From: Eutypella sp. D-1
Lineage: Eukaryota > Ascomycota > Sordariomycetes > Xylariales > Diatrypaceae
Direction of reading: 5' to 3'
Assembly: GCA_023313575.1 (NCBI GenBank)
Contig: JAJTTP010000001.1
Span: 1,488,001 to 1,552,000 of the forward strand
Length of the DNA stretch: 64,000 nucleotides
The position numbers were made by a program, and so were the translations under genes. Below, in pieces: positions 10,804-20,519 of this stretch (positions within the stretch are counted from its first letter, which is position 1; every line of letters begins with the position of its first letter). Under the pieces are notes generated by a model. The model saw nothing but the letters and a program-made list of their open reading frames with translations, was not told the DNA's origin and ran no database searches.

Positions 10804-12688
10804 ATGGCGGGATTATCACGAACTGGGGCCACTGCGCCGCATTCTGAGGTAGGGAGAGAACCCCCCGAAGCCCTAACCCCGCTAGAAAGTCCGGCGCATT
10901 TAACGTGAATCTAAATAGGTGCACCCTCCTTCCGACACTTCGTCTGTCATTTCACTTGGAGAACGTCGTTCTCTTATCAATGGTTCCCTTGATCGTAATG
11001 ATGGCCAATCCGATTCTAGCGCTTTAGTTCGGAGTGCCGCCGGCCACAGGTCTCAGCAATCAACCTCTCACCGCAAAAACGCCCCTTCGGATTCTATTCC
11101 GCGACAGACTCTTCTCAAGGCTTTGGCTTCCGTTGGCGTGGACGTCGGAAAGAAGCGCAAACCTGAAGCCTTATCTCTAGACGGCATGTTGTCCGCCCAG
11201 GCGGCGCCCAATGGCGCGGACCCGTCGTCCGACTCGTCACAACTGCAAGACGCCCTCGCTGGTCTGGGCAACAGCAATCGCAGCCTGACGCCTGCCACCG
11301 CCTTTCCGGCCTTGCAGTCTCCCTGTTTCTACCACAACCGATTTGACGACGCCGTTGATATCAACAAGGTACTCGAAGAGATCAAGAATGACGAGTACAT
11401 GTCCCACCATCGGCTAGTGCAGACCGCCACAGGCGTGCGCGAGGTGTCAAAGCAACTCCAGCGCCAACCCATCAAGCGTGCAGTTAAGAACGTTATGATC
11501 GTCACTAAGGCACGCGACAATGATCTTGTGTACTTGACGAGGGAGTTAGCCGCTTGGCTCTTGCGGACACCGCGGTACGGTTCCGACATAGGAGTCAACG
11601 TTTATGTCGACGCAAAACTTCGCAATTCCAAACGCTTCGGAGCCTCCAGCATCGTCGACGAGGACCCGCGGTTCGAGTCCATGCTGCGGTACTGGACCCC
11701 GGATCTCTGCTGGACAAACCCCGAAAAGTTCGACCTGGTCCTCACGCTTGGAGGCGACGGCACCGTGCTGTTCACGTCCTGGCTGTTCCAGCGGATCGTC
11801 CCGCCCACCCTCTCGTTCAGCCTGGGCAGCCTGGGCTTCTTGACCACGTTCGAGTTCGAGAAGTACAAGCAACACCTGAATCGGATCATGGGCGAGGAGG
11901 GCATGCGCGTCAACCTGCGCATGCGCTTCACGTGCACCATCTTCCGCAACAACCCCCGGACTGGGGAGATGGAGGAGGGCGAGCAGTTCGAGGTGCTCAA
12001 CGAGCTTCTCATCGACCGGGGCCCGTCGCCCTACGTCTCGAATCTGGAGCTCTACGGCGACAACGAGCTCTTGACCGTGGTCCAGGCGGACGGCTGCATT
12101 TTCTCGACTCCGACTGGTTAGTGGTTCCGCACATCTATCCCCCCTACCCTAACGGGCATGCAATGCTAACTTACAATTTTAGGATCAACTGCATACTCTC
12201 TATCGGCTGGCGGATCTCTAGTCCACCCGGACCTCCCCGCGATATTGCTCACCCCCATCTGCCCGCATACGCTGTCGTTCCGGCCGATGGTGCTGAGCGA
12301 CACGATGGCGCTCAAGGTGTCGGTGCCGCGCAACTCGCGCGCGACGGCGTACTGCGCGTTCGACGGCAAAGGCCGCGTGGAGCTCAAGTACGGCGACCAC
12401 GTGACGATCACGGCGTCGCAGTACCCGTTCCCCACGGTCCTGCGCACGGACACCGAGTGGTTCGACAGCGTGTCGCGCACCCTGCAGTGGAACACGCGCG
12501 CCGCCACCCAGAAGGGCTTCGACAACAAGCCCGTGGGCGGCGCCGGCGCCGGCTCCGGCTCCGGCTCCGCCAAGGGCGACGAGGAGCCCGAGTGGGATAT
12601 CGATACCGATTCTGCCTGCTACGCCAGCGAGGATGGCAGCGCCAGCGCCAGCCCCATTAGACGACAGATGAGCATGCTGGGCCTCTAG
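10804..12688 (+). CDS. ATP-dependent NAD kinase (Utr1/Yef1 type)
   Basis: Three coding exons: 10804-10848, 10919-12116 and 12183-12688, giving 582 residues. The second frame opens without an ATG, directly after an acceptor (AAATAG). An ATG at 10804 begins a 15-codon exon that joins it in phase through a GTAGGG donor; this first exon is inferred. The last intron (66 nt, GTTAGT, branch TGCTAAC, acceptor TTTTAG) interrupts a Gly codon and restores TGSTAYSLSAGGS. The kinase signature GGDGT is at residues 293-297, followed by the family segment PPTLSFSLGSLGFLTTFEFEKY. Downstream are PICPHTLSFRPMVLSD and DGKGRVEL. The protein makes NADP from NAD, normally in the cytosol. The N-terminal 140 residues are Ser-rich and probably regulatory. 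A Gly/Ser/Ala linker near the C-terminus leads to an acidic tail ending in RRQMSMLGL. Confidence 0.92.
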
Positions 12689-13929
12689 AACAGGCGTAGT
12701 AGGGGAATGTGGTAGTGGGGGAAAGAAGCATCTTCGTGTTTGTTTAGACGCATCATAGACACACAGCAAACAAAGCAAGCAAGCGAGCGAGACAATTGAT
12801 GTTGGGTTATTGGACTTTTTTTTTAGATTAAGAAGAAAGATGGGAGGCATGTGGATGGGCGATCTTGGGAACTGAATATGATCGCTCAATTTTTTCAGGA
12901 GACTTCTCTCGTATACATTTTCTTCCATCTTTCTTTTTTCTTTCTTGTTTTCCTCTCTCCTTTCTTTGCTTCGGAAGATGGAAGGCGGAGAGGTGGCAGA
13001 CGACAGCTGGCGCCCCAGGTAGATGAGATGCATCTATTCGTTATGCCGACCATTATTGGCTCTCCCGGCTAACATAGTTGGGGGTAGAAATGTCCCATAT
13101 ATGCCTATATAACTTAGACACTCGAATTGATGGATGAGCCTCGATGGCTCAACGGTCATTTGACAACCAAACTGCCTTGCCCACTCAAATCAAATCCCAA
13201 CTAGGATTAACACGAGATTGCATGTACGTGCATACCTAGATGCAAATATGTGTGTGCATTTGTCTACGTAACTTAGTGTATATAACATGCGTGCTGCAGC
13301 ATCATGTATGCGCGCCCTTGATTTCCCTTCTTCTAGCGTTGCCTTAGTAGTGAGTGGTAAAGTGAAGCTCCGTCCATTTGCCTTGTCTTGGATTACTGCG
13401 TGCTTCATCTACTTACATGAGGCAAGTAGAACAGATATATATATATATCTCTCTCTCTCTCTCTTCACACTACGTATCTGCATGGACTATCTACAGCCCC
13501 TTGTTTCCACGTCACTCTATCTGTCTTCCCATTTCTCAAGTATGTCTAGAACTCATACAATACACAGAGGTTTTACGAAGAGCTGGGTCGTCGGTCGGTT
13601 ACTCTGCCAGCCAGCCAGCCAGCTGGTGATCATCACACATACACACACACATACACACGCGTAGAGTTTTATCAATTTCGGGATGAAGAACAGAGTACTT
13701 ATCTAGCTAGGTTTATTTGAGGTATTGAGTCCTATTATATTGACTTAGGTCGTCAAATAGCCTACTTACGGAGGTCTACGATTGCGATGACTAGAAAGGG
13801 GAAGAAGGGGTGTCGAGGGCGGGAAGAAAATAAAATCACCTGCCTTTTTATATAACCGCCCAACTTATGGGAAGAACAACAAACAGCAACTGAGGCTCTT
13901 ATATATCAGTCCCTCCCGGAGCAAACAAC
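12689..13929. other. Intergenic region with simple repeats
   Basis: No supportable gene. It carries AAGC/GAGC-type repeats near 12775-12790, an (AT)n-(CT)n compound repeat at about 13436-13462, a fourfold CCAG repeat near 13607-13623, and an (AC)n repeat near 13626-13656. It separates the 3' ends of the NAD kinase (+) and the small membrane protein (-). Confidence 0.5.
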
Positions 13930-14256
13930 CTACCACACTGCCTCACGACGGCGCCTTTCCGGACGACGCGCCTGCGACGTCGCGGTGGTCGTTCCCGTTT
14001 CCGACCCCGTTTCCACCTCTGGAGCGGCAGCGGCAGCCCTGGTGGCGGCGACGGCGTCATGCAGCAGTTCCAGCAGCGTGGGCGAGTGCTCGGCCCATAG
14101 CCGCGGGGCCGGGCATCCGCGCCGGTCGCCGTTCCGGGGGTCCGACATGCGGTCCGCGCGCCGGCGATCACAGATCGCGAAGACCGCGGCCGTATGGGTC
14201 AGGACTAGTACGGTTAGCACTATAGCAAGCGGGGCCAGGAAGAGGAGGATGGTCAT
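13930..14256 (-). CDS. Small single-pass membrane protein, unknown function
   Basis: A 108-residue frame starting at an ATG in a strong context (CAACAATGAC). Residues 2-28 form one long hydrophobic helix (TILLFLAPLAIVLTVLVLTH and on to VFAIC), followed at once by Arg-rich sequence (DRRRADR), so it is probably a signal-anchor with a short lumenal or outer end. The rest is Ala/Thr/Arg-rich, contains a possible amphipathic helix (TLLELLHDAVAAT) and ends in a basic RRPERRRRE cluster. The frame is GC-rich against AT-rich surroundings, as for other coding regions here. I recognise no family. The hydrophobic N-terminus and composition argue for a real gene, but no homologue supports it. Confidence 0.5.
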   Translation of the reverse strand: MTILLFLAPLAIVLTVLVLTHTAAVFAICDRRRADRMSDPRNGDRRGCPAPRLWAEHSPTLLELLHDAVAATRAAAAAPEVETGSETGTTTATSQARRPERRRREAVW

Positions 14257-16519
14257 TGTTGCGCTTGGTGGGCGGTTGGGTGGATGGGTACTCGGGTTTT
14301 TCTTCTTGGTATGATCTGGGTTTGGATGTTCTTTGTTTGGGAAGGTGGGGGGTTTTGGTAAAGGGTTTCTACCTTTGAAGGCGTTGTAGGGTGGCTACGT
14401 AATCTGTGTATATATAGCCGGATTACATTGTCCGTGAACATAAGTGTTCGACAGAACGAGGTCGAACATGGTGTCTGTTTTACTGGCCTGTTTCAACTGC
14501 TGTACGTACGCACGCGCCTTTGTCCAGCTGGGTGCGCGGTGATCTGTGACACTACTAGACCTTGAGGAGTTGAATGGAGAATGCGGGACAAGAGTCTGTT
14601 GCGTGACGAGAACTTGTAACGACATGTAACTGTAGGTATGTGTTCTTTTATTCTTTTATCCCACAGAATCTACGGATTACTTACAGGCGCGGTTTTGACC
14701 GTATGTATTGACTTCTGCCATTTCCTCCCCCACCCCATTTGCTCTCTCTGTAGTGATTTCGGGTGGACGGCTGATTCATACATAGGCGAGGTTGAAGTAT
14801 CATATCGCGCCGCTGCATCAGACTTAGCATGTGTGGGTATAGTTATGTCTAGATTGATAAAGGGGGTTCACGAGAGCATCCAACAGGAGACTATGTTCTT
14901 GACCGCCAGATGCTTATAGAATATACATCACGATGATAAGCACTAGTTAGTGTTTCTTCGACTCGAACTAGTCCACTCGCTACAAAGAGACTTACACAGT
15001 AGTACTTATTGATTGTACGCGATATATTTCGGACATGGATTTCGATATGTATCAATTAGTTTGACGAGACCGGCTCTTAGTTTATTCGCGACATACAGAA
15101 CTTCTAAGAAGCCTTTGCTGCTCGTCAACCTCAATGTGATGATAGAGGTGTAAGGTGGTAGTTATCTAAGAATGCATCAATGCCATTCTTGGAGTGGACG
15201 AACCCTTGCCCCGAGCTTAGATCGCTCGGAAATATAAACAATCACCAACTAAGAAAAAAACAAACTCGGCTATTGTTTTGAATTAAACCCTGAGAGGACT
15301 AGGAGTAATAATAAAAACAACAACAACAATAACAATAATAAACAACAGTTAAACCCTTTGGTAAGGAAACCTGTCTGCGTCGGGGTTCCGAGGCATGCAA
15401 TTATATGTCGGATTGTCGATGTTATATTAAACCTTGTGCCAGTCATTCCTTTGTATTTCTAATAGTAGTAAAGTCAAGGTGGCATCGTCACACTCGAGAA
15501 AGAAAAAAAAAGGCAAAAATTGGGGAAAGAACTTTCCAAAGGTTTTAGAAAGAAAAACCTCCCAAGAATTGAGCTTGGTCAGCCAGTCAACCTGGGGAGG
15601 GACAAACTTGGGAGGAGGGGAAAACATCCTTCCGTTTTGAGCGATCTTTGACGCGACGGAGAATTCTCATTGGTCGATCCGACACGCTGTGGGCGGCCGG
15701 GGCTATAGCGCGCAAGACAGCGCATCAGCGCATCTAACACCTGGTCAGTGGCCACCTGCACCAGCTGCACCCATCTCTATCTTTTTTGAGGGGCGGGGCC
15801 TAATTCATTTAGAGTTATTGCAGGTTGTCTTAATGTATTCAATTTAGGTGTGTTGTACCTGGTTGTACCCGGTTATACCCAGTAATACTTAGTTGTACCC
15901 AATTATACCCACAACACGCGATTGATATACTTTGTAGAACAATAAAAAGTCCCCCAGTTCGACACGCTTTTTGGGGGGATGGGGGGGAGGAAATCCCGGA
16001 AATCCACCTAACTCAGGTATTTGTAGCCTAACTAAACTACCTACATACGTACCTAACTTAGGTAACTTATTAGAGTGCATACAGTGGGTTACATCCAAGC
16101 TTCCAGCTCCAGAAGTCCAGCCTCCTACCTACCCTCTACCTACCTACCCAGGGTAAAGTACTCCATAACAAGATTCTTCCATACCTTCACCTACTTCTTC
16201 CTCTTCCTTTGCTTAACCCTCGAAGGTTTTTTTATGACGAGTCTTCACCGTCTTGTCTTTTCTTCCGGCCTTTCTCGTCTCTTTTTTTCCAAATATTCTT
16301 GTTCTCGACGCCACAACGAGGATTTCAATAAAAAGAGAAAGCGGTTTTTTTCTTCTTCTTTTTTTCCATTATCGATTCTTCTTGTATGTCTCTACGTGCG
16401 TACAATACTTGTAATATCATGCGTATATAACATTTAGAAATCTTTGATTTCTCGTATCCACACACCCGCGTCCACTCTTCCCCCTCCCCAATAAATACCG
16501 TTTTCCACCGTCGATCAAT
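14257..16519. other. Intergenic region; promoter and pyrimidine-rich leader of the homeobox gene
   Basis: No recognised gene. Features seen: an AAC/AAT-rich stretch near 15315-15350; short ACCTACCTA/TAGGTA motifs around 16006-16150; and from about 16180 to 16390 a strongly T/C-rich tract that probably belongs to the transcribed leader of the homeobox gene. That leader holds a 67-codon upstream reading frame (16234-16437) described separately. Confidence 0.5.
16234..16437 (+). other. Candidate upstream ORF in the homeobox gene leader
   Basis: An ATG at 16234 opens a frame of 67 codons that ends with TAG at 16435-16437, 82 bp before the homeobox start at 16520. It lies in the T/C-rich stretch that looks like leader sequence. 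If transcription begins upstream of 16234, ribosomes would meet this frame first. Its product is Ser/Phe/Arg-rich with a hydrophobic end and resembles nothing known. The transcription start is not known from sequence alone. Confidence 0.3.
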
Positions 16520-18702
16520 ATGGCGTCGACCGTCCCGGCCAGTGATATCGGGGAGTCGAGTTTTCTGAGCATGAGTAGCAATGCAGACTCATCTAGCTTA
16601 TCACTTGAATCGTCTTTTCGGTTGGAACCCGCGTACCCAAATGAGGGTGTTGAGTCTGAGAAGAATCCTAAGGCCAAGCGGAAGCGGACAACGTGGGTGC
16701 TTTTTTTGAGCCTATCTGACCCCCCATATTTTTTTGATGTTGGGAAAGTGGTTTAGTTGACATTGGGGATCTTTTTTTCTTCATCTTTTTATAGGACACA
16801 AGATAAGGCAATCCTCGAGGCGGCATATAATGCAAACCCGAAACCCGACAAGGCAGCGCGTCTCGACATTGTGAAGCGTGTTTCTCTTAATGAGAAGGAG
16901 GTTCAGGTGTGTATAACTGCAGCTCTAGATGTCCGCGGACGCGTCTATATGTCTACGTCACGAGCGGTCCAACAAAAATTTGGCGTTAACGCGTCTCCTC
17001 TCTCTCACCTAGATTTGGTTCCAAAACCGCCGCCAGAATGACCGTCGAAAATCGCGTCCACTTTCACCTCAGGAAATAGCCGCCCTTCGATATGCTGGAT
17101 CTATGCAATCCCTTCCGGTTGAACCTGTTAAGTTCAGTCTTCAGGCTGTGGGGGAGCATGGCCGTGAGACCGGGACGCGTGTTGAGGATGGTATGGGAAC
17201 CGCCAATGTTGATCCATCATCAACTCTAGCACAATTAGATTCCCGGCGAACATCACGGTCTTCCCCGCGACAAGCACATGGTGGCCAATTGACACCTGAA
17301 AGCGTGTCAAAATATGAGGGGGCCGGTAGCGAGTCTGACACGTTCCCCTCATCTCAAAAATCAGAGGGCGATTCCCAGACACTATCCCATTCCATGTCCA
17401 GCTCGATTGGATACCTTTCGAATCGATGGAACTTTGGCAACTCCTTCACTTCCACCCCAGGCCGATCTGGCGAAGACTCGTTCAGGTAGGTAGCCAACAT
17501 GCTCGAGTGTGAGTATAATCTAGTTATAGTCGTGATACTAACGAATACATAGGAGGCATTCATTTCAATGTTCAGTGAGCCCAACATCTCGAACATCACC
17601 TACTTCCATACTCCCACCGCCTTCTTCCTCCCAGGTCCGCCTATCACTCTCCTTAGAAGGCAAGGCCGAGTTGGTATCTTCGCAGCCTTCCCCGCCCCGC
17701 CCCGCCCCATCCCAACTCCCAGGTGAGGCGGATACGCTACCACCAGTTCGTACCCACCGAGCTCTTCAGAGAAGCCAGAGTGCCTTTGCTGGCGTCACCC
17801 TCCCACCCATCTCCACGCTTACCGCCCACCTCCCGCCGCAGCTGAAGCGTGGCCGGTCTCGAGATGTTCATGCTTGGGAATCATGCTGCGAAGCCGATAC
17901 GCGCGACGAGCTCACCAAGCAGGCGGAGAACGAATCATCCGGCTCCGCTGTGGCAGCTATAAGCCTCCTGCGATCCACCAGCAGTTCCTCGAGCCTTAAC
18001 GGCCTCCTAAACGACAGCAATCCAGGTATCCTACGGTCGAATTCCACCAAGCGTAACGCGCCACAAGCTCCTAGGACCTCGGCGAAGAAAGCGAAGCTAA
18101 ACAGGGCAAGCAGCAGCATGGCACGTATGCAGAGCATGCCGTCATTAACGGGCGGGAGGGATGCTGCGACGACGGTGGAGACGCCGGAGCCATTAAGCAA
18201 GAAGCCTTACAAGGTCGGCTCGGTCACCCTTCTCAGTCCCTCGGGCGACTCCGATAAGGAGAATTGGAGCCCCGGCGAGAATGGAAATCCCCACCGCCGA
18301 CACCCCTTCTCGGAAAACCCGGCCAAGGCAGTAGAGGCTTCGGCGGACAACAGCAGCAGCAACAACCACTTGCGCCATATGGGACGCGTTCTGGGCGAGC
18401 AGAACGGCCTGCACAGCAGCAAGACCCCGCTCGCGAACAACAGCAGCCGCGCGAACGCGTCGGCGATGATCCTGCGAAACAGGGGCGGCGGGAAGCACGC
18501 CGGCGGCTCGCCGCTGACGATCTTCGAGGACCGCGAGAAGGGCAGGAGGAGCCGCGAGGGCACGCCCGACTGGAGGGGCGGCGGCGATCGACGCGACACC
18601 GAGGTCGAGCGTTTCATGCGGGGCGAGATCAGCCCCAGCAAGAAGCCGGACATGGACTGCATCGCGGGACTGTTGTCGCTGAGCCAGGGCAACTGGCGAT
18701 GA
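16520..18702 (+). CDS. Homeodomain transcription factor (YOX1-like)
   Basis: Four exons: 16520-16692, 16795-16906, 17013-17485 and 17553-18702, in phase for 635 residues. Acceptors are TATAG, CCTAG and CATAG; intron 3 has a clear CTAACG branch. Joined, exons 1-3 give a homeodomain at about residues 51-110: KRKRT, then QDKAILEAAYNANPKPD, RLDIVKRVSLNEKEVQ and the recognition helix IWFQNRRQNDRRKSRP (residues 96-111), which carries the invariant W, F, N and R. Intron 2 falls exactly before this helix. The remaining ~520 residues are Ser/Pro/Asn-rich and disordered, with basic patches (KKAKLNR), several SP/TP sites and a conserved-looking end MDCIAGLLSLSQGNWR. Homeodomain proteins of this kind act in the nucleus; yeast Yox1 represses M/G1 genes and mould relatives affect conidiation. 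The family call is firm, the precise orthology is not. Confidence 0.9.
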
Positions 18703-19409
18703 GATGATGACATCTAGGCCGCCTGAACTGGCTGGCCAAGGGAGGGAGGGCCTTTAGCTTCTGCCGGGCTTTGTTATATCTATCTATCTAGGCTTGGTGG
18801 AGGTGCGGCCCGCCAGTGTTAAGAAAAACAAGAGTCGAACAGGGCTGTTTCAAGGGGTGAGGGAGGGAGGGCAGGCAAGGGGGGATAAAATCTGGGATAA
18901 AATCTGGGTTGGGAAAATGAAAGCGGTCTGTCTCCTAGACTCGGATAGTCTATCCAAATGTGCTGCTTATGTTAGCATCATCATCCAAAGGGCGGGGGGA
19001 TGGGGTAGCTTGGAGTTCCTTTTATGAAACTTTTTTTTTTTCAAATGAGAAATCTGATCGGGAATGACACATAAAACGTGAATGGAGATTTTCTTGACCC
19101 AGAGAGAGAGAGCAGTTGTAAGATTTACTGGACATCCCTGCTGTGCAGTAGTAGCCGTGTTATGCCGCCGCCCCTATGCTCAACAACACCCTGTGTAAAC
19201 ACCTTTTTGTGCACCAGAATGGGTAGAGTAGAGTAGCAGTTGTTTATATATACGTCCTTTCCCCAGTTAGCCTGGAGAAGAAGAAGAAGGCAAGATGAGA
19301 GGGGAAAATACGGCTTCTGGTATGACCATGGGAACGGGCATGGGGGGACTGGACTGGCCGGGCGACTGACTGACTGGTTGAATGAGGGTGTAAAATGAAG
19401 AGAACGCTG

Positions 19410-19430
19410 TTTTTTTTTTTTTTTTTTTTT
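19410..19430. repeat. Homopolymer T21
   Basis: Twenty-one consecutive T residues on the plus strand in the convergent intergenic region. Length polymorphism or assembly error is likely at such a run. Confidence 0.95.
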
Positions 19431-19516
19431 AATTCTCTTTCTTTTCTCACATGAATGAAAACACATACCTGCCTGGTGGGTGGTGTTATCGACTACAACT
19501 TGACTCCGCTTATATC

Positions 19517-19544
<28 letters not shown>
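19517..19544. repeat. (GT)14 microsatellite
   Basis: Fourteen uninterrupted GT units in the intergenic region downstream of the homeobox gene. Confidence 0.95.
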
Positions 19545-19547
<3 letters not shown>

Positions 19548-19959
19548 ATTTATGTCCTATCCTTAAACGTAACATAGCCCACATGAGATATCCATTCACG
19601 CCTTACCTCCATTCCCCTTCTCCCAACCGAAGAAGGCCAGCATGGCGGCAGTACGTCGCCGAATACCTGATCTGATCTCTGGATTCTGATTGAATGGGGT
19701 GATATGTGTGATATATACAAAGCCTGTCAAGGGGGAGAAAAACCAACAACAAAATTCACACAAATCCACTCTTATCTTACCAAGAAAAGCTCCAACAGGG
19801 ATAATAAGTTAGTTTGTCTCGTCGATTTCGAACGTGCGGTGTTGTTTGTTTGTTTGTGGCCCCATGATGTATGGATGGATCTTGCTGCGTGGTCCGAGGA
19901 TGCAAGGTTGACCGAATGGATCCCTGGCACAAGGAGGACGGTTCATCTTCAGCTCCTCA

Positions 19960-19976
19960 GGGGGGGGGGGGGGGGG
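19960..19976. repeat. Homopolymer G17
   Basis: Seventeen consecutive G residues, a potential G-quadruplex and a probable sequencing problem spot. Similar shorter G runs occur near 2367, 20287 and 30168. Confidence 0.9.
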
Positions 19977-20519
19977 TTCTGTGAGTGCACACAGGGCCGG
20001 TCTGCTCCTTAAGCTTCAGGGAAGCCTCTAGGGAGGGGAGAGAGGGTAGGCCAGGAGAGACATACATGCATCAGGATTGCTTGAATGACACCAATACTTA
20101 GCATGAACTGCAGGAATATATGGAAACATATCTCTGTTGACTTAATTAAAAAAAATATAGGTAGATAAGACTTTCTGTATATCAAAAACACAAAATGCTT
20201 GTATCGTATCGTTTCATTTCCCTTTTTGTCATATAAAACTAAAGTATCTAACCCCGTGTGCATATGGCATACACGTGTGTACGATTGGGGGGGGGGGGGA
20301 GAAAGGGGGTGCATCGTGGACTTTATTCTCCTTGTAACTCATACTTGCCCCATCCCTGTCCATCCCTAACCCTGCCCTTCCTGTCCCGTTCCTTTTCTTT
20401 CCTATAGACCCCCGGACGGGAACAGGCGCATCCAAGGAAGAAAAAACCAAATAAGCAAACAAACGAAGCCTACTAAGCCATCTTTTAAGAATAAACAGTT
20501 GACGAAACGCCTACCTGCC

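Larger units (their letters stand above)
18703..20519. other. Convergent intergenic region rich in homopolymers
   Basis: Between the 3' ends of the homeobox gene (+) and sec10 (-). No gene is supported. It contains a T-run of 21 (19410-19430), fourteen GT repeats (19517-19544), a G-run of 17 (19960-19976) and another long G-run near 20287-20300. Confidence 0.55.

Noticed and set aside
11554..12660. A long alternative plus-strand frame overlapping the NAD kinase
   Set aside because: Arg/His/Pro-rich translation with no motif, running through the kinase exons and intron; a shadow of the GC-rich gene.
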